A stretch of 64,000 bases of DNA, taken from NCBI GenBank assembly GCA_025890175.1, contig JANPYM010000014.1, positions 1,192,299-1,256,298 of the forward strand. Reading direction: 5' to 3'. The notes beneath the pieces were generated by a model that did no database searches, had not been told where the DNA came from, and saw only the letters and a list, made by a program, of their open reading frames with translations. The DNA is from Ciborinia camelliae. Lineage: Eukaryota > Ascomycota > Leotiomycetes > Helotiales > Sclerotiniaceae. Made by a program: the position numbers and the translations under genes. Positions 10,495-19,832 of this stretch are shown here, in pieces. Position 1 is the first letter of the stretch, and each line of letters begins with the position of its first letter.

Positions 10495-11679
10495 TTAAAG
10501 TTCAAGTTTAACCTCCAAACCCTCCAATTTATCATCCAATTGCCTAGATGATACCGTTCCTGTACGCCCCCCTCCCCCCCTCTCTTCCGAACCCCACTTT
10601 TCTATCATCATATCAGTGAGTTTTTGAAGTGATTTCGCACTTTCGACCTGTGGATTGAACCTCTTTTTGCGAATAGAAGTGATCACATTAAGAGGGTTTC
10701 CATCATTAAGAGGGTTCCCATCGAAATCCTGTACGATCTCATCATCTACGAAGGGATCCTCCTCCTCCTCATCTATTAGGGCCCTCTTTCGACTTATAGT
10801 AGTACATACGTTTCGTCTCCACTGCTTAGTACCCTCAGTCTCTTTCTCCCTCTCCCCAGTGATGTATTTATGTGCGTTTATCTCGTCTTTATGGCATTCT
10901 ATTATAGAAATCCATTCGTCGAGAGCAGCATCAAGAGAGCTATCAAGTCGAATTTCACCTGAATCGTGCTCTGCTAGTACTTTCTTACGTGCCGCTATCC
11001 ATAAATCTACAGCTTTGGTTTGATTCCCTTGTACTTGTGCCCCAGTACCCTTATTATAAAATTTATTAACTTGATTAAAAAATGCGATTTTTGTTCCCGA
11101 TCTCCACGTATTTTTGAACTGAACCATTGTACGTACGTAGCTCGTTTTGCGCGCATTATCCCAATGGTTCCTGCGTTGAGAGGGTGCGGGGGTACCATTG
11201 GGTCCTGGGGTAGGAGTAAATTCGAAAGAGGGGGTAGATTCGAAAGAGGGGGTAGGTTCGAAAGAGGGGGTAGGTTCGATAGAGGGGGTAAGTTCGATAG
11301 AGAGGGTAGGAGTAGAGAGGGTAGGATCGATAGAGAGGGTAGGATCGATAGAGAGGGTAGGATCGATACAGAGGGTAGGATCGATACAGAGGGTAGGATC
11401 GATACAGAGGGTAGGATCGATAGAGGGGGTAGGTTCGGGTTCGATTGAGGCTCGTGGGGGGGCTCTAAAATGATCTGCGGGGCTTGCAGACCATGATATA
11501 TCCCGAATAGAGGGCAATTGGATCGAATCGGGGGTAGATAATGCAGATAATCGTTCAATTGATGGTAGTACTATTGATGATGCTCGTACGTATCCTGATG
11601 CTTGTTCCTCATTGGGTGATTTTGAGGGAACGAGTACATCAAATCGAATGAAACTTGTATTTTCAGAATGAGGGGGCAT
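10495..11679 (-). CDS. Second Harbinger ORF: Myb/trihelix-like DNA-binding partner with SIDPTL-type repeats
   Basis: 394 aa, single exon, convergent to the transposase. Residues about 83-155 are six-residue tandem repeats (SIDPTL/CIDPTL, then SFEPTP-type) encoded by an 18-bp minisatellite. After it comes a conserved-looking helical region (NHWDNARKTSYVRTMVQF to KAVDLWIAARKKVLAEH, about 168-245) as expected for the SANT/Myb or trihelix partner of PIF/Harbinger transposases, which helps the transposase enter the nucleus and bind the ends. It ends with an acidic patch (DEEEEDPFVDDE), a basic IRKKR, and a possible coiled coil. Assignment to the partner role rests mainly on position inside the element. 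Confidence 0.75.
   Translation of the reverse strand: MPPHSENTSFIRFDVLVPSKSPNEEQASGYVRASSIVLPSIERLSALSTPDSIQLPSIRDISWSASPADHFRAPPRASIEPEPTPSIDPTLCIDPTLCIDPTLCIDPTLSIDPTLSIDPTLSTPTLSIELTPSIEPTPSFEPTPSFESTPSFEFTPTPGPNGTPAPSQRRNHWDNARKTSYVRTMVQFKNTWRSGTKIAFFNQVNKFYNKGTGAQVQGNQTKAVDLWIAARKKVLAEHDSGEIRLDSSLDAALDEWISIIECHKDEINAHKYITGEREKETEGTKQWRRNVCTTISRKRALIDEEEEDPFVDDEIVQDFDGNPLNDGNPLNVITSIRKKRFNPQVESAKSLQKLTDMMIEKWGSEERGGGGRTGTVSSRQLDDKLEGLEVKLEL
11215..11437. repeat. 18-bp coding minisatellite within the second Harbinger ORF
   Basis: Two related unit families: TTCGAAAGAGGGGGTAGG-like units (about 11219-11303) and GATCGATAGAGAGGGTAG-like units (about 11323-11437). Unit length is a multiple of three, so copy-number change preserves frame on both strands. 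This explains the parallel ORFs on the plus strand here. Confidence 0.85.
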
Positions 11680-12030
11680 CGTGCTTCAATTTGGTACATT
11701 TTTTATTAAATTATTGATAATAATGGTTGTACAATCGCAAAATGAGGAATGCGCTTTTGGAGGGGATTGAGACTATAAATTTTGCCGACGTTGATAAAAT
11801 TGAAGCTATTCCCAATCTAATTATACGCTATACTAGATTAAGAGATAGCAACTTAAGAAACTTAAGAAACACTCTTGACAACTTATCAATTCCATTTCTT
11901 ACGTCCACTTCGTAGCAACTTCGGCAATTATAAGGGGTTTAGCCCCCTTTTTAGAGTTCGGTACCCACCCTGCTATATTAGGCAGGTTACCTACTGTATT
12001 AGGCATAGCTAGCAATAGATAGCAACGTAA

Positions 12031-12053
12031 GAAATTTTGCTAAAGACCTCTAA
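12031..12053 (-). repeat. Right terminal inverted repeat of the Harbinger element
   Basis: Inverted counterpart of 9103-9125; see the element entry. Confidence 0.88.
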
Positions 12054-12277
12054 TTACTTTGATCGAAAGTTCTTCTTACTTTTGAAACCTCTTTCTGTAT
12101 AAGATTCTTTTATATTCTTGGCATCTGATTTTCCAGATATCTGTTGTTGAGAACTTCTGGTGTTTCCCGTGTGTAATTTCCTCCTGAGATCCAATACGTT
12201 TCATAGCCTTGCCAGTCTTTCGTTCGAAGGATTCTCATCGTCACATATCGTGAAAGCAATCTTTTACTTCATCAATT

Positions 12278-13474
12278 ATGCGGTCATTTCTTACTGCCGC
12301 AACGGCACTTCTTTCTCTGGCTTGCTCTTCGCAGGCCATTCCTCAATATGATGGCCAACAATCGTCATCATCATCATCGATGACTGTTGCAACATCAACG
12401 ACCATTTCCGTGTCTACCGCAGAAGCAGCAGTATCAACAAGCACAGTTGCTTGTAATAATTCACCAGAACTTTGCAACCGGAACTACAACAACATAACAC
12501 ATATGGGAGCTCACGATTCCGCATTTTTACGTGATTCAACAACCGGATTTTCAACAGCAGGAAACCAGTTCTATAACGTTACCGTTGCTCTATCTTCAGG
12601 TATTCGATTACTACAAGCACAAGTTCATGATTACAATGCAACCCTACAACTGTGCCACACATCTTGTCTACTCCTCGACGGCGGTAGTCTTGAAAACTTC
12701 CTTACTGAAGTAAAAACCTGGATGGACGCCAACCCCAACGAAGTCGTCACTCTCCTTCTTGTCAATTCCGATGTTAAATCAGTCGCTACTTTCGGAACTG
12801 CTTTCTCCTCTTCCGGCATCGATACTTACGGTTATACACCTTCATCTACTACCGCACCCATTTCAACCTGGCCTACACTTCAAACACTCATCACTGCCAA
12901 CACAAGATTGATTACTTTCGTCACAAATATAGACTACACTTCCACTTATCCATACCTACTCCCAGAATTCACATACATCTTCGAAACATACTTTGGAGTC
13001 CTCTCCCTTGACGCCTTCAACTGTACCCTTCAACGTCCTACCACCTTGGGTTCTGCCTCCGACGCCGTCTCATCCAGTTACATGGGTCTCATAAATCATT
13101 TCGCCGACAGCGCCCAATCATTTGGTATCATTGTTCCAGATGTAGCAGATATTGAAACAACAAACTCCGCCGATACAAACACGACAGGTGCATTGGGAAC
13201 TCAGGCAGAGCAATGTAAGAGCGAGTGGGGAATCAAGCCAACTTTTATATTGGTCGACTTCTTCAATGTGGGTCCCAGTATTGAGACGGCGGATATTTTG
13301 AATGGGATTTACGGGGAAACGACCGGGAGAACAAATGTTAGCACAGCTATTTTGACCTGGGGTACGGAAACCAGTAGTGGAGCGAGCTCGCTGGGTTTGG
13401 GATTGTGGAAGAATTGGGGATGGATGGGGGTTATGATTGGAATGGTCGCAATGGGGAACTGGATCTGTTTGTAA
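12278..13474 (+). CDS. Secreted, probably GPI-anchored PLC-like phosphodiesterase
   Basis: 398 aa, one exon. Residues 1-20 form a signal peptide (MRSFLTAATALLSLACSSQA), followed by a Ser/Thr-rich linker. The catalytic-type motif NITHMGAHDSAF (His about 78, Asp about 80) and later LLQAQVHDY and DANPNEVVTLLLVNSD match the TIM-barrel of PI-PLC X-like phosphodiesterases found widely in fungi. A second His sits in QLCHTSC. The C-terminus has a Ser/Gly region and a hydrophobic tail (GWMGVMIGMVAMGNW) consistent with a GPI signal. Several N-x-S/T sites are present. Substrate is unknown; family members generally lack the Ca-binding C2 parts of true PI-PLC. The Harbinger right end lies 224 bp upstream of the ATG, so the element may sit in this promoter. 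Confidence 0.85.
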   Translation: MRSFLTAATALLSLACSSQAIPQYDGQQSSSSSSMTVATSTTISVSTAEAAVSTSTVACNNSPELCNRNYNNITHMGAHDSAFLRDSTTGFSTAGNQFYNVTVALSSGIRLLQAQVHDYNATLQLCHTSCLLLDGGSLENFLTEVKTWMDANPNEVVTLLLVNSDVKSVATFGTAFSSSGIDTYGYTPSSTTAPISTWPTLQTLITANTRLITFVTNIDYTSTYPYLLPEFTYIFETYFGVLSLDAFNCTLQRPTTLGSASDAVSSSYMGLINHFADSAQSFGIIVPDVADIETTNSADTNTTGALGTQAEQCKSEWGIKPTFILVDFFNVGPSIETADILNGIYGETTGRTNVSTAILTWGTETSSGASSLGLGLWKNWGWMGVMIGMVAMGNWICL

Positions 13475-14471
13475 TTGAAGGGAAGCAGGATTGCCCTTCT
13501 CATTCTTCGTTGGGGGACTTTCTTATATTTATGGAACTATGATTGAAGACTTACTTTTACGTTTGCATAGCGACGGCGTTCTGGAATTTGGGCAAGGGAG
13601 TAGAATTGTATTTCAATAAGCATAGGAAAGTTGAAGAAAAGACCACAAATGCGTTCAAGAGGATAGATTGAACAAGTTCGCAGTGGCATTCGGAAATAGA
13701 CCTATCTAGACATCAGAGTCCTTGAGTCGTACAGTTATGTACATACAATACTCGGGCGAGAATTACATTTTTTTACCAACAATTTTGACATTCATATATG
13801 ATCGAATTTCTCATAGTTTTCCTTTCTAGCTCTAATGTCTGATTTATCTAAGTATTAAATACCTTATTGATCACTCTTTCCCTCCCTTTTGCAGATGTTC
13901 TAGAAAAATCGACCCGGATATCTCAAATGTTTCGACCAATCATCGATCTCCGGATTCGACCCACTTGAAACGCCCGACAATCTGACACTTCCTGTACGCC
14001 CTAGAACTGACATCACCCATAACTAACATTTTATGCACATTCTCTCTCATCTTCTCTTTCTCAAACAGATAGATAGCAACTGTTTTTCTGTGATTATAGA
14101 CAGCTTCAGGTTTGTCCCCAATGCGGATATACGGAATCAACATGATAACAGACGTGTCATTCAATATACCCCTCGCTGCATACTTACATTTAGATATCGT
14201 CTAATTGAAGCTAAGAGACGCTTTCTTCCTTGTCTTTATGTCCCAAGTTTTCTTCTCGGATATCCTAGGAGATATGCGGGTTATCATATATGGGAGTTGA
14301 GTCTTCAATGTAATCATCAGATAGCTATCTCAAACAATCGATGAGTCATTTCATTGTCTAACTAGGCAGGTAAGTAAGATCAAGAACGATAGGATAGTTA
14401 AGTTCTCAATTTCTTTCTCAATACTTTCCCTTTTCTCTCTTTCCTTTACAATTCTACCAGAACATACAATC
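13475..14471. other. Intergenic region
   Basis: No gene recognised. Two opposing ORFs (13940-14164 minus and 14033-14344 plus) overlap and neither resembles a family. Confidence 0.5.
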
Positions 14472-15288
14472 ATGGCCACAACACCTCCCAGCAGGCCGAC
14501 CACCCAATTCACAGCAGTCGATCTCATCCCCTGGGATCCGGACTCCCCAGCCCACGTCGAGAGACTATTCAACCAACGAGTAGCCTGCACATGGAACTCG
14601 GAATATGTAGAATCATGGCGTGAACAACAGAGACAGGGCGCTATTACCCTTCAATGGATCGTACGTGCTATCTCATCATCTATCTCGACGAAACTAACGT
14701 TGCCCCTCCTAGGTCCTACCAATTACTTCCCCCACCCGCGATAATCTCCATGACCTCCATATAAAACGCTATCCGCTCGAGTCTGAGCCTTTAGTTGATT
14801 CGGCCACGACCTTCAATGCACTCCCTCGTACTCCTCCTGCATCACCACACTCCTTCCTCCCCGTAGGCCACATAGCCCTCGAAGTCCAAGCGCCCTCCCC
14901 ATCATCCTCTCCCTCTCTCACCACCACCACCTCCGCCCCCGCAACCCCTCTCCTCCCCACCTACAAAATCTCCGGCCTCTACATCTCCGGCGCGCTGCGC
15001 AGTTCCGGACTCGGCCGCGCAAGCATGGACACCATCGAACGCCTCGCCTCTTCCCCCCCCATCTCGGCGAAAAAGTTGGTGTTGGAAGTGATGGCAAATG
15101 AATTCCCAGGGAAGACGGAACGCGCCATTGCGTTGAAGGTTCCGCCGCAGGCAATCGAGAGACAGGATTGGTATGCTAGGAGAGGCTATACGAGGGTGGG
15201 ATGGAAGGATGGCATGTGGCCGGAAAAAGATGAGGAGGGCAGGGTGTGGACCGCGAGGTGTGTGTTTATGGAGAAGATTGTTGGTTAG
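14472..15288 (+). CDS. GNAT-type N-acetyltransferase-like protein
   Basis: Two exons, 14472-14660 and 14713-15288, give 254 aa. The 52-nt intron (GTACGT...ACTAACG...CCTAG) is phase 0 and joins ITLQWI to VLPITSPTRDN. N-terminal HVERLFNQRVACTWNSEYVE and the later YISGALRSSGLGRASMDTIE segment resemble the acetyl-CoA-binding motif A of GNAT enzymes (R/Q-x-x-G-x-G/A), here SSGLGRA. The C-terminal RQDWYARRGYTRVGW is typical of the GNAT motif in which a Tyr precedes the last strands. The region about residues 115-145 is a low-complexity Ser/Thr/Pro insert. Acceptor substrate unknown. The antisense ORFs over exon 2 are shadows of its GC-rich composition. Confidence 0.78.
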
Positions 15289-15624
15289 GGGGTAGGGGGT
15301 TGGAGGTTGGAGGTTGGGGAGAATAGAGGGGGATGGGCTGCTTGTATATTGAGTGTGAGTCACCAGTAGATGCATGTATTCGGGATGTATATCATAAAAT
15401 AGATGAGGGTAGACAGGGATAGAAACAAAGACGAGCTGCTGTAGACTAATACAAGACACAAGGAGGTAAATACATCGAATACACTAATTCCATCCCCCCC
15501 GTATTCAGACGCTGTAGTACAGCTGATTCCCAAAGCTGATTAAGCACTCGATTCCTGCGTCGTGACACAGTTAATCCCGTTTGCTTCTCAAGGCGGCGAA
15601 ACACAAAAGAGGAAATGGATGGTG
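15289..15624. other. Short spacer up to the inverted-repeat segment
   Basis: 3' flank of the GNAT-like gene with a GGTTGGA repeat (15298-15320). No other feature seen. Confidence 0.5.
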
Positions 15625-15815
15625 TTAGGAGTGCCAAGTGGCTGTCTAAGGCCTGGAGCTGGAGCTAGAGCTAGGGCTAGGGCAGAAGCTTGGGTAGAAG
15701 CTAGAGGCTATTTATACAATTCCTTTTTTCTTTCGGATCAGAATCCTTTCCTTTTTATAGGTAGGTTACTATAGGTATTACTATTCCGATGCCGAAGATT
15801 CATGATTCCTTTTTA
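15625..15815 (+). repeat. Left arm of long inverted repeat
   Basis: Pairs with 19635-19797. Contains AGCTGGAGCTAGAGCTAGGG-type short repeats absent or reduced in the right arm. Confidence 0.75.
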
Positions 15816-15863
15816 TAGGTTACTATATTACTATTCCGATGCCGAAGATTCATGATTCCTTTT
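15764..15863 (+). repeat. Direct tandem duplication of about 54/46 bp in the left arm
   Basis: GGTTACTATA followed by the ACTATTCCGATGCCGAAG block occurs at 15764-15816 and again at 15818-15863. The right arm has a single copy. Confidence 0.9.
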
Positions 15864-16516
15864 CCTCTTCACTAAACTCCGTGCCAGTATGCGTATCGGA
15901 AGTACAGCGGACCTAAATATTTCCCTGGATATATATCGGCGTCGGTTATTGTTGGTGTCACCTTGGTGGGTTCAAAGTGTAAAGTACTACTTTATGCTAT
16001 GTGTACCTAAGTATGATCCTTCTTGATTCCTATAATGCTATGCTCATGCGATCGATCCCTTATGTTTTAGAGCCTTGACGAAGAAAAGTTGTCCTGCGTC
16101 ACATTTCGTTGTGTGCCGTATAAAGGGGATCAAAATTGGTGGGTCACGTGACTAGATCAAAACTTTGTGCCGCTTTCTTTGGCTCGATGGGGTGGGGAGT
16201 GGGGGAAGGAGGGAAGGGGGGAAGGGGAGCTATACTACATGCAAAAAGGCTCTAAAACACGTGCGTGCCCCGGCGCGCCCTCAATACATGACATGATTTG
16301 CCAGCTCGCGTGCTTGATGCCTCTGCGCTCTTGGCGTAAGACGTTCTCTCTCACTTGTATCATAATCATACACAGTGTGGCTTTGACCTCCGCTGGATGT
16401 GGAAGAGCTAAGTTAGCCGAAGGCGTTTGTCTGTTGACACCTCAGCGGCTATCGAACCCTCTTCTACAAGGCTAGTTTAGTGTAAGCTTGGTATATTTAT
16501 TGCCGGCCCGGATTAT
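15864..16516. other. Interior of inverted-repeat segment, no gene seen
   Basis: Plus-strand ORF 16167-16475 starts in a G-rich run and does not look coding. Confidence 0.5.
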
Positions 16517-16855
16517 TTATATGTGAGGCTCCAGAGGTATATATATACCGGTTTCAATAAATTCTTCAACCGCTTCATGTTCGGCTCCACAATCCTTTGC
16601 TCGTCTTCTGTGTGATGGGCGAAATATGCTGAGCTTTTTACATAGGTATATGTCCGCCTTATTTGATGAATCGGTCCTGCCATGTTCTCGCCATATGTAT
16701 TCTAGCTTTCGGGTAATCTGATCCCAAGTATACCTGTCATATAAACTGCCCGCAGAGCATAAGCGGTCAACATTGTTCTCTTCGTTGAATGGGAAGACAT
16801 GTGCATATTTGATGCAAAAGTAGAGTAATCCAAATAAGGCATATTCGGCTTTCAT
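16517..16855 (-). CDS. Small hypothetical ORF inside the inverted-repeat segment
   Basis: 112 codons. Contains YDRYTWDQITRKLEYIWREH, which looks like a real protein segment, and ends EFIETGIYIPLEPHI. Not recognised. It may be a remnant of another gene captured by the element or a chance ORF. No companion exon was found. Confidence 0.3.
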   Translation of the reverse strand: MKAEYALFGLLYFCIKYAHVFPFNEENNVDRLCSAGSLYDRYTWDQITRKLEYIWREHGRTDSSNKADIYLCKKLSIFRPSHRRRAKDCGAEHEAVEEFIETGIYIPLEPHI

Positions 16856-17475
16856 ATTTCAAAAAGCCCTTTGTCTAACTGGTGCGGATCTTTTTTTCCT
16901 GCCCGTGTGGAAGTACGTTTGTTTCGGGAAAGTATAATATCGAAGAGGCGTGTATGCAATGCCTAGAATAAGATTGTAGAGATTTATAATCGGTATGTCT
17001 CGATTAAAAAGTAGATCGTTGAATCTAGATCATATAAATGCCGGAAACCAAATAAGTGGTGCTCACTATGCGGATGTACTCCTCGTGTGGCTAGGGTGTT
17101 GAAATGCAGGGGGCCGGTGAAATATAAGGCAGACTCGATGCCCTTTATTGTAAAGCGTTAAAACGACTTAACAAAGTGTCAGGGTTTGAGTATAACTATA
17201 CTTCCTGAGAAGGTAGAGAGATGAAATACCTTCTGATTCTATTTTAGATTATTTTGACAGAATTTGCAAGGTTGATACAAGTGGCTGGCGAAGTAATTAA
17301 AGGATTGCATTTTACAGAGGCGCAGCGCCAGTCGAAAGGGCAACCAATTATTATCGTGCGGCTCCGTTTGTATAAATTGCTCACCCTCCTACTATTTTGT
17401 CATATTATTTGACCATGGCCTGGCCTATGCATGAGGTCTTAGCCAGAAATTCAAAACCCTTCCTCCTTCGCCAGT
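16856..17475. other. Spacer upstream of Hsp70-like pseudogene
   Basis: No feature recognised. AT-rich, no repeat noticed. Confidence 0.4.
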
Positions 17476-19606
17476 ATGGGGAGTAACAATCCTGACTTGG
17501 AAATATTTCGACGCGAAGAGCAAGATGGTCTAGCTGGAGAGGAACATCTACACCAAGAAAAACGCTTCATCGTCGCCGTTGATTTTGGCACGACTTTCTC
17601 GTCTGTATCGTTTCTTGCTCGTCCAAGAGATACTAGATCCAACGACGAGTTAAATGCTTATATTTATGTAGATGAAATCTAAAGCATTATTAACTATCCC
17701 CACGAGCCTCGTTCTGTTTGGTATCCAAAAAAGGCATATTTAGATCCAACACCTTTGGGGGCGAGAAAATCGCCCAATCAATGTCATAAATATGAATGAT
17801 TTGGAAAACGATCAAGCTCAAAATAGAGGCGAGAATCCAGACCAAGACGTCGAGATAGATATGGATGAAGATCCTGATGAAGAAGAAGTAAGGATACTTT
17901 CTGGAGTTACGAAGTTCAACAACAACTATCGTATCCAGATACGAATCGCAATCATAACAGGCGCATGGCGAGATTCAAGCTACTTCTGGATGAGAGCAAG
18001 CACACACAAGAAGTCAGACTGGAGCTGGAACCAAATTTCAAAGAACTGAAGCGAAAGAAAATAGTCAAAGATAAAGAGGACGTCATTACAGACTATCTCC
18101 ATTATCTTTTTTGCCCATGCCAAGGATGAACTCAAAAGAAATCATGAATTCATAGATACTTGCCCTGTAGAGTTCGTGCTCTGTGTACCGCCTATATGAA
18201 CACCAAAGGCCAATCGGACAATGCAAATGAATATGGAAAGAGCCATTCGCGAATCCGGATTCGGGGGTGTGGAGAATGATAATGTGGATAATCTCTTCAT
18301 TGTCTTAGAACCTGAAGCTGCTGCCGCTTATATGCTTACAAGCACCACTACAGTTTTGGTAAGTCAATGTTCTCGCCATCAAGACTTTTTGCAACACTGA
18401 CCTTTACAGCCCGGAGAGACATTTCTGCTTATTGATCCTGGTGAAGGTACTGTTGACTCCATAACCTATACCGTTGATAATGCGTACCCACTTAGACGAA
18501 GCCGGAGGTAGGTTTTAAGCTTATACAGGATTACTCCACAATGTACTAAGTGATCTAGGTAACCGCTATGGCTCTAGCTATCTGAATGAAGCTTTCTAAG
18601 AACATCTACGTGCTAGACTTAAAGGTGAAGACTACCTCAAAGTCAACAACATGACGATCGAAGGTATTATAAACGAGGCGGCGACCTCTTTCGAAAACGA
18701 CATAAAAAGATATGTTGATGTGACCGCAGACAACGTTCCAACCGAGATCGTCTTCCTAAAAGGCTTATTGCCTAATCCAAGTCCCGAGAAACGATTCTTG
18801 AGCAATCGAGTTAAGATTGAATGGTTAGTGGCAAGCTGAATTGAGATACTGTGACAAGTTGTTCTAATAGTCAACACAATGCTGATCTGAAGAAAATATT
18901 TGACCCGCTCTTAGAGAGAGTTGCAGTCTTGATGAACGCCCAACTAGAGGATGCAAAGGATAAGGGCCTAAACGTGAAGGTTTGTTACGCCCCCTTCTAT
19001 TACTGAAAAGAAGTAATTTAAAGACTCCAATACTACATAGAAAGTGATTCTAATCGGAGGATTTGCTGAATCTCCTTCCCTTCGATCCTAGCAAAAAAAA
19101 GCTCGCGCCGATGCAAAACTACAAGAATGATGAAATCAAACTAATTCTCCCAGGAGCTACGTGGTTCCCACGAATGACCCACCTGTTATTTAGAACTAAT
19201 CATAGATACAGAAGCGAGACTACTGTCTCTTCTGGAGCAGTTCTTTGAGCTTTGAATAAGAAGGACGGGCCAGAGCGTATCAGCCGATCCAGCTATGGAT
19301 TCTTATGTACCGACGAACATAAACCGGATACATTTCCTGCCCATAGGGGAATACGTCCATTTTTCGAGCCGTTAGACGGCAGAAAGTACTTGAAATATAC
19401 TATTTTCTGGCTCATAAACAAGGTCAGTATTGATTTTTGCGTTTAGCTCGGGGCCTGTTGAGTATTACTGACCACACTCCTAGGGCGACGAGATACCCAC
19501 CGAAAAGAAATATCCAAGACAAGTCTTTTATATCTTTTACGCAGAAGATAACACCGGAACCGGCCCGGGAATCGAAATCCTATTCGACGGCGAAAGTCAT
19601 TGTTGA
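17476..19606 (+). pseudogene. Decayed Hsp70-like (actin/HSP70 ATPase superfamily) gene
   Basis: Pieces of one Hsp70-type ATPase appear in order but in different frames. Phosphate-1 motif FIVAVDFGTTFSSVSFLA at about 17569-17622. NLFIVLEPEAAAAYML at about 18291. Phosphate-2-like LLIDPGEGTVDS at about 18425. A NRYGSSYLNEAF segment at about 18562. An adenosine-motif-like VILIGGFAESPSL near 19040-19082. The tail is GDEIPTEKKYPRQVFYIFYA. The first frame is cut by TAA at 17680-17682 although the same frame continues with SIINYPHEPRSVWYPKKA, so this is a nonsense mutation (CAA to TAA would explain it) rather than an intron. Further stops and frame changes follow. Some short introns may have existed (GTAAGTCAATG at 18360, for example). 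It resembles the divergent fungal Hsp70/HSP12A-like family with many degenerate members, not the cytosolic chaperone. Confidence 0.85.
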
Positions 19607-19634
19607 GATAGTTTATTCTGTTACGGGGTGATGG

Positions 19635-19797
19635 GAAAAAGGAATCATGAATCTTCGGCATCGGAATAGTATTGTATTAAACTATGAGGAAAGGATTCTA
19701 TAAAAGAGAAGCTGTTAAAATACTCTCTAGCTTCTTCCCTAGCTAGGTAGCTCTAGACCATGCCTTAGTCAGTAACCCTGGCAGCTGGAGCTCCTAA
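19635..19797 (-). repeat. Right arm of long inverted repeat
   Basis: Inverted counterpart of 15625-15815. Its outer end is 35 bp from the stop codon of the neighbouring AAA+ ATPase gene. Confidence 0.75.
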
Positions 19798-19832
19798 GAA
19801 TTCCCTATGAGGTAACTCCTATATTCCCCCGC

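Larger units (their letters stand above)
9103..12053. mobile_element. PIF/Harbinger-type DNA transposon, about 2.95 kb, apparently intact
   Basis: Terminal inverted repeats: left 9103-9125 and right 12031-12053 match over 23 bp with two mismatches, beginning TTAGAGG and ending TTTAGCAAAATTTC. Weaker similarity extends further inward. Inside are a DDE transposase ORF (plus) and a second ORF (minus), stops 105 bp apart. Two-ORF organisation (transposase plus a Myb/trihelix-like DNA-binding partner) is established for PIF/Harbinger elements. Immediate 3-bp flanks are CTA (left) and TTA (right), an imperfect match to the TWA target duplication of the family; the exact ends are ambiguous by 2-3 bp. 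Repeated AGCAAC/CTAGCAA motifs near the right end (11,840-12,030) may be subterminal binding sites. Confidence 0.88.
15625..19797. mobile_element. About 4.2-kb segment bounded by long inverted repeats, carrying an Hsp70-like pseudogene
   Basis: The left arm (15625-15815) and right arm (19635-19797) are inverted copies. Both begin TTAGGAG at the outer edge, share CTAAGGC(C/A)TGG, AGCTAGGG, GAAGCTAGAG and AGAATCCTTTCCT, and end with a perfectly matching inner block (ACTATTCCGATGCCGAAG continuing through ATTCATGATTCCTTTT). The left arm has its inner block tandemly duplicated. Arms are gapped relative to one another, so they are old. No transposase was found between them; the contents are an Hsp70-like pseudogene and one small ORF. 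Most consistent with a non-autonomous class II element that carries a gene fragment, but a segmental inverted duplication is possible. No clear target-site duplication. Confidence 0.6.

Noticed and set aside
14902..15459. 185-codon minus-strand ORF
   Set aside because: Antisense to exon 2 of the GNAT-like gene and its 3' flank; proline/arginine-rich composition follows from GC-rich coding DNA.
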